A DNA stretch of 64,000 nt, taken from Agelas oroides. Taxonomy: Eukaryota > Porifera > Demospongiae > Agelasida > Agelasidae. The notes under the pieces are model-generated. The model saw only the letters and a program-made list of their open reading frames with translations. It was not told where the DNA came from and did not search any database. The position numbers and the translations under genes are program-made. The stretch lies in the NCBI GenBank assembly GCA_949130485.1, contig OX422183.1:1879436-1943435 (forward strand). The letters are read 5' to 3'. Positions 43,040 through 54,494 of the stretch are shown here, in pieces (within the stretch, counting starts at the first letter, position 1; each line of letters begins with the position of its first letter).

Positions 43040-44791
43040 CTACTTGTTGAATCTGCAGCCGACGTGCGAGTCACCATTCCTGATTTTCTCATCTCGCATG
43101 GCAGGGATGATGCCCTTCTCAAATGCAATTTGCATCACTTCGTCTGCAGTCTCAGTTTCAGGATACTCATTCATCGCCCACTTTATATACACCAAGAACT
43201 CATTCCAATCCACTAACCCATCGCTATCCATGTCAATTGCTTTGAATGCCTTTCTAGTGTCAACGCATCGATAGCATCCAAAATATGGAGCCATGAAGCC
43301 ATGATAGAATGAATCAAACTGTAAGCAATCATCTCTCTGCTTAACATCTGCTAAATCCCAGAGGTCCCAAATCTCACGTATTTCATCAATGATGGCTTTC
43401 TGGTGAGGACCTCTTACCTCCACCTTAGCTATGATGTCTCGCATTGCTGGGGTCAGCTTCCCCCCAGCACGATCAAAGAGAATGGCAATACCAACTTTGC
43501 TCTGGTACTCCTCCTTTCTCTTGTTGTGCAAGTCCTCAAGTATCTTATCTTTCATCTTCTTTGCTATGTCTAGAGTAAACTGCTCATTCTCTCCAAACAG
43601 GTTCACAAGGCGATCCCTGATCATCTCATGTGTTGCCAGCGTGGTGATACGATTGGTGGTCTTCTCGCCAAAAAAATCGCCAAGATTGAAATCCCCAACA
43701 CCAATAAAACCAAACACCAAGTCTAAGGCTCTCTCTCCATACACCACTTGCTTGGGGTGAGGAGACTTCCCAGTTGTGAGCTTGGTCACTTCTATGGCTG
43801 CCTTTCTTACCTCTTTGCAATTGTACGTCTCCAACACCTTCTTATTGCCCAAGCGAACAAGGTTCATCAGAGTGACACTGGAGCTTGCATGGCCCATGGC
43901 TGCTCCCTCTTCACAAAGACTGGCCCACACACCATCAGCTCCAGCACTCAGACAATCCAACTGAGATGCAGTCTGGAGATCCCACTTCTGGTGGATGTGG
44001 ACCAAAATTTTCCCTGATGACCACCCATTGGAGTCCATGGTTCGTCGAATACTTGCCGTCCAAGCTTCCAGCTCCTCGGGCAGGTATTCACCCATCGGGT
44101 CTTCAAAGGCAAGAGCAAACATGCGTAGATGAGAAGGTAGTGTGGAAAGGAACTTGACTATCGTAAGCAGCCTCTCTGGAGCTTGGGTCATCACCTGTGG
44201 AAGGTCCCTGAAGTTGATCAGGATACGGGCGTCCTTGTTGATGTTGTCGTACACCCATTTCATCCACTTGAGAATGAGCTGGCACATGTCGTCCACAGTG
44301 AATTTGGTGCCCCACTGGCAGTCAGGGTTGGCCAGGTCCACCTCGAAGAACGTATTGTACAAGCCATATTTTTTATTCTTGTGCAACGCGACAGGTATCG
44401 TCTCTGTGTCGTAGGCTCCGTTCCGAAGCCCCTCCGTGACCTCGGAGAACGAGAAAAGCTTGCTGAAGTCCTCCTTCTCGTCTTTCAGCCACTGGCAAAA
44501 GTCGTCGTCCACGCGCGCCAAGTGCGCAAAAGAGGCGACGACGATACTGTGCATGCCGCACTTCTTGACCTGCTCGTATATCTTCTTTTTGTTTTCTATC
44601 GTATGGCTGCGCAGTTGTCCCACTGTGCTCTCGCGGATCGAGTTATCAAGAATGAAGAAGTCGAGGTCGCGCAGCCTCTGCCGCTTTTGCACGCGAACTT
44701 TCTCAATGTCTGCCCGAATTCGGGTCACTTCTTGCTCGAATTCGCTCATCTTCGTGGCTGGAGGGGGCCCGAGAGTCGCAGCGCACTTCAA
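43040..44791 (-). CDS. Intronless HMGL/DRE-TIM-like protein with EF-hand, paralogue 3
   Basis: 583 residues on the minus strand, colinear with the other two. Landmarks INFRDLP, FEDPMGEYLPEEL, VHIHQKWDL, CEEGAAMGHASS and the loop DMDSDGLVDWNE are intact. Notable changes: GLRNGAYDTE for GLRDGAYDTE, DIAKKMKDKILED for DMARKMKDTMLED, and NEFLVYIKW in the second EF helix. The leader MKCAATLGPPPATKMSEFEQ is closer to that of paralogue 1 than of paralogue 2. The gene lies in an inverted block of about 2.6 kb (42749-45380) matching 17040-19575, so it arose by DNA duplication with promoter and UTR and not by retroposition. Function as inferred for paralogue 1. Confidence 0.88.
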   Translation of the reverse strand: MKCAATLGPPPATKMSEFEQEVTRIRADIEKVRVQKRQRLRDLDFFILDNSIRESTVGQLRSHTIENKKKIYEQVKKCGMHSIVVASFAHLARVDDDFCQWLKDEKEDFSKLFSFSEVTEGLRNGAYDTETIPVALHKNKKYGLYNTFFEVDLANPDCQWGTKFTVDDMCQLILKWMKWVYDNINKDARILINFRDLPQVMTQAPERLLTIVKFLSTLPSHLRMFALAFEDPMGEYLPEELEAWTASIRRTMDSNGWSSGKILVHIHQKWDLQTASQLDCLSAGADGVWASLCEEGAAMGHASSSVTLMNLVRLGNKKVLETYNCKEVRKAAIEVTKLTTGKSPHPKQVVYGERALDLVFGFIGVGDFNLGDFFGEKTTNRITTLATHEMIRDRLVNLFGENEQFTLDIAKKMKDKILEDLHNKRKEEYQSKVGIAILFDRAGGKLTPAMRDIIAKVEVRGPHQKAIIDEIREIWDLWDLADVKQRDDCLQFDSFYHGFMAPYFGCYRCVDTRKAFKAIDMDSDGLVDWNEFLVYIKWAMNEYPETETADEVMQIAFEKGIIPAMRDEKIRNGDSHVGCRFNK

Positions 44792-44800
44792 TCTGACTCC

Positions 44801-44810
44801 TTTTTATATT
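44801..44810 (-). promoter_or_regulatory. TATA box of EF-hand paralogue 3
   Basis: Minus-strand AATATAAAAA followed by GGAGTCA, 10 to 20 bases before the first ATG in the frame and about 50 before the shared KMSEFEQ start. That spacing favours the downstream ATG as the real start. Confidence 0.55.
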
Positions 44811-45149
44811 GCACGCGAAAGTGTATTATACGCGCGCGGAATGCGGCGTGCTGGTTGCTTCCCGGAATCCTGCTGAGTTTAGCTGTCACAGTGGTGACCT
44901 CCTCACTATGAATATTCTCAAATTCCAAAATAAAGTCAGCCCCGTTCACTATCAATCACCAGTTCCCAGTGGGTTAGCTGTCACGCTTTTTACTTCCTCA
45001 CAAGGAACATATACATGTGAGTCAGACAGTCTGGCTTCACAGTGGTGACTTCTTATCACAGTTCTCAGAATCCCAGTGAGTTGCAGTCTGCTGAGTGGTA
45101 ACTTCCTCCAATGAATATATTTAGATTTCATGTGCATGATGAAGTTGTG

Positions 45150-45186
45150 CATGATAAAGGGAGATGTGGTTTGTTGATTGTCGATA
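45150..45186. repeat. Fragment related to the hammerhead-bearing insert
   Basis: AAAGGGAGATGTGGTTTGTT followed by GATTGTC matches the minus-strand end of the 55 kb hammerhead insert. It has no ribozyme core and is absent from the matching upstream region of paralogue 1. Confidence 0.5.
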
Positions 45187-45299
45187 ACTCCCTACAAACT
45201 AGGACATTCTCAGAATGTAACATGCAAGCACAGTCACCCCATAGTGCACGTGCACCCTAACCCTATACTGCACCCTCATTGCACTGGTGCAGAGGTATA

Positions 45300-46060
45300 T
45301 AGCTATAGGACATGGTTGACCTTTATACCAATTAAAACATCTTGGCTCATTACTAATTGATCTAAACATTGCAAACTTCAATATTGTAGCACTGCAAAAG
45401 CATTTGGCATCTCAGATGCGTAATGCATGCTGCATCATAGGATCCCCACAGAAGGCACTTCAAAAAGCCTTGAGATCAAAGCATAGCTAGTTGAGAACAT
45501 TCCTTGCTTTCAGAAGATCGAGTAGTCAGCATTACTGGAAGAGGTTGCATTGCTGCTCTTCTGTCCCTGCATGCACGGAGGATCATCTTGGTTGCATGGT
45601 ATATATAGAGGTACCAGGAATGTATAGCCAAGACTGCATGAGTAATTAAGCCCCCACACGTTTGTAAAAGTAGAAATTTTCATGTGATTGGGCTAACTTG
45701 ACTTAACCATAATATATATATATATATATATACGTATTTAACACTGCAAAAACAGAGTTGTTAAGTTACCAAACAATTTGGTTACTACAATTTCATGACT
45801 ATCCTTACTACGGAAATTTTATGAATACAAAAGAATTGATGCAGTGGGAGCTGATACTTGAATAAACTTTACTTGCCTCCCACAAAATGTTTTACAAGCA
45901 CTGGATTCTAATTGAATTAGTGTATAGGAAGGACATGCAGTCATGCGATTGTAGTAACCAAATAATTTGGTAAAACCACAATTGGCTTATACACTGCACA
46001 CTGTACTGATTATTTTGGTGTGTAGCTATGTCATTGTCACAACTTACAGGGAATTCTGAG
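45300..46060. other. Repeat-rich stretch without genes
   Basis: Contains an AT dinucleotide run near 45712-45732, a duplicate of 53030-53200 (CATTTGGCATCTCAGATGC) and part of the sequence seen at 26040-26200. Nothing coding. Confidence 0.5.
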
Positions 46061-46061
46061 A

Positions 46062-46178
46062 ACTTGTATAAGGGAGTTACCACAACTCCCAGAACTTGTA
46101 CACTCCTTATAAGGAGTCACCACAACTTGTAAGGAGTTAAGTACCACACTTCTGAGAGACTACATGTAAGTGTATTTA
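46062..46178. repeat. Left copy of ~115-bp direct repeat flanking LINE B
   Basis: The block with TCTGAGAACTTGTATAAGGG, AGTTACCACAACTCCCAG and CACTCCTTATAAGGAGTCAC is repeated almost exactly at 50098-50208. The two copies enclose a HIRAN-element remnant and a complete LINE B. Confidence 0.8.
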
Positions 46179-46183
46179 CTTGG

Positions 46184-46398
46184 ATATAGTGTCCCGCAAA
46201 TACGCCCCCCTCCCTTTTGCAACCTTAGCCTTAGTACAAAGCGCAGGGGGGGGGGGGGGGGGCGGGAATCTTATACACGGGATGAGACATTTTCTCTCGC
46301 GATTATGCCCTCCCTTCCGGTGCCCCGCCCACAACTTTGTGTCCAGATAGAAGAAGACAATGCATTTGACGACTTTGCAGTTGCTATCTAGAAGGATG
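46184..46398 (+). pseudogene. Truncated HIRAN element
   Basis: It begins TAGTGTCCCGCAAATACGCC, the end of the 662-1433 element, passes a poly-G run at about 46245-46263 and reaches a HIRAN fragment, LCVQIEEDNAFDDFAVAI, followed by an in-frame stop and KDVIY. The same part of the intact protein reads [18 protein letters not shown]. The LINE B tail cuts it off. Confidence 0.7.
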
Positions 46399-49300
46399 TT
46401 ATTTATTGTAATTGTAATTGAACACTCCAACAAGAGGAGCAGATGAGTATAATTACAACATACAACGTAAGATATTTAAGTTAAAATTGAATATTAGAGG
46501 TATAGTTGAAGAGAGGGAATTCAGTTTACACAGTAGAGATGTAATAGATATCATCTTCCAGGTGACGGTTGAGTTCTGGAGCATTTCGGGCATCCCTGAT
46601 AAAGGAACCACATAATCGGTCGCACTGAGAGTAGGTTTTAAGATGTTTATACCCATATATAGAGTGGTAACCAATAAAAGTATAGGCGCAGCGGGCACTC
46701 TCAGAAAAGAGGTCAGAAATGAGGCTCGAAGAAGAGCGAGAAGCAGAGGCTAGTAATTTTGCAGATCTAAATATAACAACGTTGTAAATACTTTGGAGTT
46801 TAGCAGTCGAGTGCAATAAGCCTGTGTGGGAGTGACGGGGTAGAGACCATATCTTACGGAGAAGATTATTGAATGTAACTTCAAGTGTTTTTAGCTGGGG
46901 ATCAGAAGATTTCCAGAGAGCTGCACCATACAATGAGAGACAAAAGCTAGAAAAGAGGCGAGTTTTAACAAGAGGGTCACAACAGGCAAAAAGATGTAAC
47001 ATACAATTAGCTTTACGACACAAATCCTTAGTAATAGAAGAAATATTTTCACTGTCGGAAAGGTTATGTGTAAGTATGTGACCAAGATGATTGACAGAGT
47101 TTCTAAGACCGAGTGACTGACCAAGGAATGTGAAACGTGGAGAGATAGCATCAGCACATTTGTAGAATTTAATAAGCTGGGTTTTGTCTGGATTAAAGGT
47201 CAGATGATGTTGTATAGCAAAAGATATCGAGCATGTATCTAAGTGCAGAAGGAGAAGGAGCTAGGAGTGAAATATCGTCAGCATAGCATACAGCACCAAC
47301 AAAGTGATGCTTCCAAAAGCAACCGATACCACAGTTTTCAAGGGCAATTAAAAGGTCATCAATGTAAACTGTGAAGAGGATTGGAGACAAAACTCCACCT
47401 TGGCGGACACCATTAGTAGTATGAAAGCAATTAGAAAAGGTCTTGGCCCATCTGACCTTTAGTTGTTGGGAAGAATACCAAGATAATAGAAGTCTTGCAA
47501 TAACCGGTGGAAGGTCTCTATTAAGAAGTTTCTCGAAAAGAAGTGAATGGTCGACACGATCAAAAGCTTTGGAGGCATCTAAAAAGCAACCATAAACATG
47601 AGAGTTGTTAACCAGATACTTATGAATAACATTTTTAAGTAAACCAGTGCAAAGATCAGAAGAAAAGCCAGGTTTAAACCCGAACTGAAGAGAAGATGTT
47701 ACGAAGCAAGACTGAAATTTGAAAAGAAGACACCATTCAAACACTTTGCTTAAAGTAGGGGCAAGAGATATGGGACGGTAGTTGTCTGAACAAGATGGAT
47801 CCTTACCAGGCTTTGGTATGGGAACAAGGATACAATCACGGAGAGGAGTTGGGACAGTACCATGTCGAATCATTGCAGTGAATAACTTAGAAAGAGGCGT
47901 ACTGAGAACATCTGTGGCACAGATGAAGTGATTGGAGGAGAGAACTGAGCCATCATTCTTGTTGCGTTTAAGTTGAGAAATAGCATCATAAACAATTTCC
48001 TGGGTGATAAAAACAGAGGAAAGGGCAGAGGGGGTAATAGATTCCTTAACTTGGTGTTGAAGATTGGTGCGGGATGTATCAGGGACAGAATTGAGAAGTG
48101 ACTCGAGCTTAGACGCGAAGATGTTAGATATTTCGATATCATTATTACAACCATCAATAATACTAGATGAAGACATAGCACCGCTGGAAGGTTTTGAAAG
48201 TTTCTTAACTTGTTTCCAGAATTCCTGTGGATTAGAATATGAGATAGCAGTTGCTAGGTTTTCACGTTGAATGTAATTCCGGCAACGGTGAAGCCGACGA
48301 ACCTCATACTTGAATCTCCTCTTGCTATTCTTCTTAATCTGGAATAGGACACCAGAGGTTGGACATCCACAATCAGACCAAACTTTGTGCCAAAACTGAG
48401 CAGATTGCTTGAGGGTATGTGCAGATCTATTCCAACCAGAGAGAGGAGCATATCGTAGACAGTGGCCAACTGGTTCAAAGTCAATCAACATCATATTTCT
48501 TCTTATTGTAATCACCTTTCCTCCAGCATTCCTGAATTTCCTAATGACATCCTTAATTGTTGTGACCCTGACTGCACTGTTCACCATGTTGATCTTGACA
48601 GCTACGTACTGTGTCCAACTTATTAACTGTATTGAGTCCTCTGCAGTCCTTTGTCTCCCCACACAGTAACAGATGGAGAGGACTGAGCATGAGAGTGATT
48701 GGGGTGACAATGACTACTGACAGAAGAATTACGGGGACAAGGAAAAGAAAGAAAGTCAGGGAGTTTGAGAGAAAAATGGAGAGGAAGATGATCAAAGAAA
48801 TTCTCCACAGGATCTAGAGTAAAGACAGAATCGATTAAATTAGAGAAGTTGGAATAAGTGAGAATGTGGTCTGGGGAGGAGAAACATGAAAAGTCATCCT
48901 TACGATAAGTAAAGTTAATATTATATAACTTATCAACGCAAACAAGATTATGAGAACTCATGAATGAAGTGAGAGTGGTGAGATTGGAACCAGGACGGGA
49001 CAAATCAGTATTAAAATCACCCGCAATAATGATATTTTCAGCAGAAATGATACCATCTAATTCACCTATACTCTCAGCAAATGCAGTGTGGGATGCAACA
49101 TTGGAGTAATCGGTGGGGAAATACACACAGACAAAAAGAACAGCAAAGGGAGAGTTAGCAAGAGAGTTATGCAAAGTAAGTGAGATAGCGCATAAACGTT
49201 GGGATGAGGTGAAGATCCTACGGATCACAGTGGAAAGTGATTTACGATAAAGGATGCCACAGCCACCAAAAGGGCGGCCAACAAGGATTTCAGAGGAGTC

Positions 49301-50097
49301 CATACCACTGACACCAACAGAAAGGAAATCATTTGAAATGTTTAGAGAGCCGAGATGTTCACGAAAAAGCCAGTGCTCCTGGATAAAACAGAGATCACAA
49401 GATTGAAGAAGGAGTTTAACATAATCAGAGCCAGATCTCCATCCTCTACAATTATACGAAACTAGTCTTAAGCTATTGGGTGAAGGAGTATTCATTTCGT
49501 GGATCCATCCATAACATCACAAGTAGAGTCTCTGTCAGTCGACACACTAACAGGATCACTGAGTGCCACCTTTTCATGAGAGTCATGTTGTGGAATGTTA
49601 GATTTGCGATTGGAAGACTGACGGGCCTGAGGGGGGAGATCTTCACGAAGGTACAGCTTATATTTTTCAAAGGACTTAAGAGTAAAGCGAGCAGCAAGAA
49701 GAAGTCTTCTATCCCAGTAGTTATTGAGTTTAATAAGCAGAGGACGAGGTCGAGAGGACTCATCGGAATTCAGTTTCCGACGGCCAATTCGGAAGGCATC
49801 CTTGATTGAGACAGGTCTGCTAATGAGGTGAAGAGCAACTTCATCAATGACAGACCTATAGTCACAGGGAGAGGAAGCTCCGGTACACCAAAGAGAATAA
49901 CATTCGCTGAACGATCGACAGAGGTAGAGTGTGAAGAGGTGTTACTAACATTAGTAGTTGTGCCAGGCTTAGAGGGGGGCTGGGAAAGGATACCACTGGC
50001 TTTATTGGCTATCAACTTAGAGAATGAAGACATAGAGGAAGTGAAATCAGATAGTTGGTCTTTCAAGGATGAGACAAGTTCATCAAGTTTTATCTGA
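46399..50097 (-). mobile_element. Non-LTR retrotransposon, LINE family B, near full length
   Basis: Minus-strand order: an ORF1-like region (49473-50066) with a Ser-rich coil and RSANVILFGVPEL; an APE endonuclease (48623-49495) with SYNCRGWRS, CFIQEHWLF, GGCGILYRK, IAGDFNTDL and SPDHIL; a reverse transcriptase (47193-48710) with GSVLSSNHF, DNYRPISLAPTLSKVFEW, FLDASKAFDRVDH, GVRQGGVLSP and YADD; and a C-terminal region (46526-47157) of the usual helical type. The 3' end is a short AATTAC repeat. Frameshifts at about 48650, 47240 and within ORF1 make it inactive. Confidence 0.88.
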
Positions 50098-50208
50098 GTT
50101 CTTGTATAAGGGAGTTACCACAACTCCCAGAACTTGTACACTCCTTATAAGGAGTCACCACAACTTGTAAGGAGTTAAGTAACCACAATTCTGAGAGACT
50201 AAGTGTAT
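50098..50208. repeat. Right copy of ~115-bp direct repeat
   Basis: Matches 46062-46178 and continues into TTCCAGGAGCATAGTATC, which also follows the same sequence at 31740. Confidence 0.8.
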
Positions 50209-50335
50209 TTACTATAGTTCCAGGAGCATAGTATCAAAATGTGCTGGCCTTAGTTAGCAGTCATAAACTTTTTCATTGTGAAATAAACAAACTATCATGT
50301 GATTATGTGTTTGTTTTTGTTTTCAATTCTAACCA

Positions 50336-50398
50336 GGGCTTTTTCTCATCCGAATATCAATCACATTTCGACTACAATGCTGTAGTTTTCTTCAGGGC
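50336..50398 (-). ncRNA. Degenerate hammerhead-like motif
   Basis: On the minus strand CTGAAGA, an ACTACA/TGTAGT stem with a four-base loop, and GAAA occur in the order of a hammerhead core. The first pair of stem II is lost and no convincing helix III with a UH cleavage step can be drawn. It is at best a decayed ribozyme or a look-alike. Confidence 0.3.
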
Positions 50399-50943
50399 AC
50401 ATCTAGCACTGTTGCAGTAGTTAAACACGATGACATTGCTGATGAGAACAACTCAGGTTGGAATATGAAGAAACAATGTAATTGTAAATACTATCCAACT
50501 AAGAGAATCGGTAACTATCCACAAATCTTGAAGAGTTTATGTTTGAGTGGTCTGGTCGTTTAATCAGTTACGTGAGTTGGAGTGATCAGGTCAATGACAG
50601 TGAAGACTGTTCTGAGGAATCCATAACTTCTTGAACAGTCACTGAAAATAGTACCAGCATGCAATTGCTGGGAATCAAATCCAAGGCCCCTGGTTTCCAG
50701 TTGAGGCAAGATATAGCTAGCTAGTTGGTATAGTGAGTGATGCCAATATGCTGCTAATTACCTGCAAATACTAGCTTACTAACATGCATAAATGGTTGCT
50801 AACATACTGGTCATGAATAACCATGAAGTTTGAAAGCAAGGTGATGTGCATGTACCAATCAAATCATAGTACCCTTTGTGATATTATGTAGTAAAACTGT
50901 GAATGCAGCTTGAACTGACAATGGAGCAGTTTCCTACATTGTT

Positions 50944-51660
50944 GGGGATTGCCCTAAGTGGAAGAGTTTCCTGTATATGCACTTCACTGTGACATAAATT
51001 GACGAGGGCAATGAGAAGCTCCTGTTTATGGTTAGACTACTCTGGTTCTGAGCCCTTCAATTATATTATAGGTCTTCCATGATTGACACCCTGGTAGATC
51101 CACACAACAATGCAATGCAATGTACTGTGATTCCTTATACACTACGGTTACCAGCATGACCTTTTGCCAGTCTTGCTCTGCTGTCTTGTCTTTTTTTGTA
51201 GACTAGAAGGTGACAACGTATTTCTGCAGCAAGTGCAATGCAGACTGAAGCAACTCCAGCATTCATAAAGTATGTATACATGTATTACAGTCTTTACTTG
51301 GTCAGTAGCAAAGCTGGCAAAGCTTTACTGGGCTGCAGCTGGTACCCAGCTCAGCTCCAACTTCAGAAGATTGATAGTGCTCACTGCTGGTAGGTACCAT
51401 AGGTATACTTCACAATACTTCAATGAGTGATGAGTGTGTAGCTATACAATGCTGTATCACATGATCTTTGACTCCTAGAATCAGAGCAGAGCTGCGTCCT
51501 ACTACTCTGCTATCTATGCTAGAAGTTGGGCACTGCAGCTGCCTCCTCTTTTACTGGGTTTTGCAGCATCTTTGCAACACCCAAGTGCAAAGCGTTGAAG
51601 GTATTAGCTGTGTAATTAGTGTGAAGTATTGAGGAGATGTATTGCAGAGTTATTCGTTGG
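50944..51660. repeat. Segmental duplication of the 15.2-16.45 kb region
   Basis: Shared blocks in the same order and orientation: TTGCCCTAA, CACTGTGACATA, GACGAGGGCAA, ATTGACACCCTGGTAGAT, ACTTCAATGAGTGATGAGTG and GAGGAGATGTATTGCAGAGT. The copy here lacks the GT repeat. The sequence is non-coding. Confidence 0.7.
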
Positions 51661-51667
51661 CGAAAAA

Positions 51668-51890
51668 AGACATTGAGATCCAGCCAGGATTTGAACCCGG
51701 ATCTTCTAAATGCCAGTTAGATGCTCTTACCGACTAAGCCTCTGCAGAGTAAAGCCTACACCAGCCTGGGGATTGAGCTGTGTCGATGGCCATCTATCCT
51801 CTGCTCCAATGCCAGAGCTCCAGTGGCTCAGTTGGTAAGAACATCTGACTAGAATTCAGAAGACCCAGGTTTAGATCTCAATGTCCAGGG
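51668..51890. repeat. Divergent tRNA-like pair, second locus
   Basis: The minus-strand unit (about 51675-51750) folds as a tRNA-like cloverleaf with anticodon-loop CTGGCAT (GGC, alanine-like) and T-arm GGGTTCAAATCC. The plus unit (51818-51880) is the GCTCCAGTGGCTCAGTTGG type, with a truncated T-arm. The layout and spacer match 16465-16680. Confidence 0.6.
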
Positions 51891-52098
51891 TCCAGCTTGA
51901 TAATACAATTCATGAACATGTCTACTGACATGCAAAACAGCTAGAGTGTAAATGCAATTAACACACAGATAAGTATTGGATAATACTACCTTACCTGAGG
52001 CACAGCCGAGGGTAAAAAGTCTAGCAGAGTATATCATGTTATAGTCAGGGCCGGTGGCACTGGTTCGGCTAGTACAGCCATGGCCATACCGGTTTTTG

Positions 52099-52308
<210 letters not shown>

Positions 52309-52499
52309 GCCGTGTCTAATGGGGTGCTTCTCCATGTAGAGTTGGAAAAGTGCTCCTGTGAGACGGCCATTTCAGGGGTTCAATCGGTTCAAGTAGCTTC
52401 ACTAGTTGCATTTGCAGTAACTTTTGGTCCAAACATGGCCTCAGAAGTGATTTCAGAGCACCTAATTTTAAAATAATACCCCACGGCTAGTGGAATCTC

Positions 52500-53560
52500 A
52501 ATGGCCATCTGCTCATGTTGTTTTCTGCATCGATCCATTGTCGGTCAGGATAGCCCACCTGCAGGTGAGCAGCTACCCCATTTTTAACTGTGCACAGTAA
52601 TAGGAAATAATTTGCCTCCTGATGACATATGTACACCCCAAGATGGTCACAATAACTGAGTGACTACAGGTACTCTAGGTTATATAATTACAACTTACAG
52701 AACCACCAGTCACAATAACCTAGAGTGACTATAGTCACTCGATCTAGATGATATAGTGTCTTGACCTATACTTTGTTCTTTCTGCTGACAGTCGTGTATT
52801 AGTTAGGTCTGGGTTATATACTCCTGTAAGAATATCCTACTAGCTATCTCAGTCCAGCTGTGCAGCACACAGCTACTAGCTATTTCAAGTTTTGTGTAGA
52901 CTTGTGTCAGTTCTGTAAGTACACAGTACCGCACCAAAAATGTACCGGAAGCTGCTGAGTTAAGGACATCTTGCTATAAGGGACAAAATTGTTGGTTCCC
53001 AATAGTGTTTGTAGCTTACTGTTACTGTAAAAGCATTTGGCATCTCAGATGCATATGCATGCTGCATCGTAAGGTTCAAAGGGTCCCCACAGAAAGCACT
53101 TCAAAAAACCTTGAATTTGTTGAGAAGATTCCTTGCTTTCAGAAGATCTAGTAGTCAGCATTACTGGAAGAGGTTTGCATTGCCGCTCTTCTGTCCCTGG
53201 AGGATCATCTTGTTTTGTTGTTTTTTTAATCTTTTTGTGGACAAATCAGCTTGTCTTCTCAAAAATTAAGTCATTAAGCTAACCCACTAGCTACACATAG
53301 TGTGGAAGTCTGGCTAGATTAAAGCAAAAGTGGAACAGGGAATCAGAGTTGGGTGCACTATCCAGCTTCTAACAATAAGCATAGCCATTGCCTGTAGAGT
53401 GAAGTGAAGCTTATTTGCTATTGCATGAACACTTTGTCTAAGACCTACAATGAGTGCTAATTGGTGGTAATTGAAGCCATGTGGAATTGAGATGATAAAG
53501 AAAGGCACCCAACTTGCTGGGTAGAAGATGCATGGCCATGCTACTATTGTGTATCTGTAT
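52500..53560. other. Duplicated non-coding mosaic
   Basis: Holds the inverse of 22970-23160 (52570-52800), a pogo-like MITE remnant (52930-53010) and a copy of 45395-45560 (53030-53200). No gene is seen. Confidence 0.5.
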
Positions 53561-54220
53561 CAGAGTTGTGTAAGACCTAAGAACACCACGCAAAGCCTAT
53601 TGAGAGATGTCGGTTGGTGTTGTAAAGAAGCCATCAAAAGCGCGGTGGAGGCATGGGATCTGGATGTGCAGTAGTGCAGCAAGCAAGTAGCTAAGTGTGC
53701 ACCGCAACTATGGGTCAGGTAACTTCGGATCCATCCTGTAAAGATTGAGGTTGATTGAAGATATCTTTTGAAGCAAGAAAACATGAGGAACTGAGTCAAA
53801 TGCCTTGCTGATGTCGAAGAACACTGAGCATACCTCAGCCTTGTTGTCGAGAGTTTGCAAACAGTCATGTGAAAAAGAAAGCAGGGCTGTAGTGGTTGAG
53901 TTACCATGGGAGAACTGAGCCCCACTGCCTGTTGGAGATTGGATAGTGTATAAGTGGTCGGAGATGATTCGATAAATAGGTCTTTCAAGAAGCTATAGGT
54001 CGATAATTTTCTGGCACCGACAAGTCTCTCTTTTTAGGTATTGGAACAATTCTGGCACATTTCCACAGCTCAGGGAAAGAGCAGGTTTGAGTCGAAAGGT
54101 TGAAAAGTGTTGTCAAACTGAGAACAATAGCTACTGGAAATGGTGCCTTTTAGCATCTTAGCAGAGATTTCGTCAGGTCCAGTAGATTTTCTGTTGTCAA
54201 GCCCAAGTATCAGACTAAAT
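53560..54220 (-). mobile_element. LINE family C fragment, second copy
   Basis: Minus-strand sequence (LFHMTVCKLSTTRLRYAQCS and surrounding) is the frame-shifted duplicate of 23830-24330. It retains more of the segment after the reverse-transcriptase core (FTGWIRSYLTH). It is inactive. Confidence 0.65.
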
Positions 54221-54494
54221 ACTTAAGGTACCATTATACAAAAACGTTTTTGTATAATGGTACCTTAAAACATATTTCAGTCAGGTAGTCTATTGAGCTA
54301 GCTAGACCAGCTTTCTTAATTTCTGAAAGTTGAAGCAAATTTTTTTAAAAAGAACTGCTAAAACCTGGCTCCTAAGATGTATTTGAGATTCCATCATAAT
54401 TTTACCAGCCCATCTCAATCAAATGTACATTGTGTAATGCTATCTGCACAAGAAAAAAAAACTTCTTTATCCTGGAGGCTTCTTTTTCAAGGGT

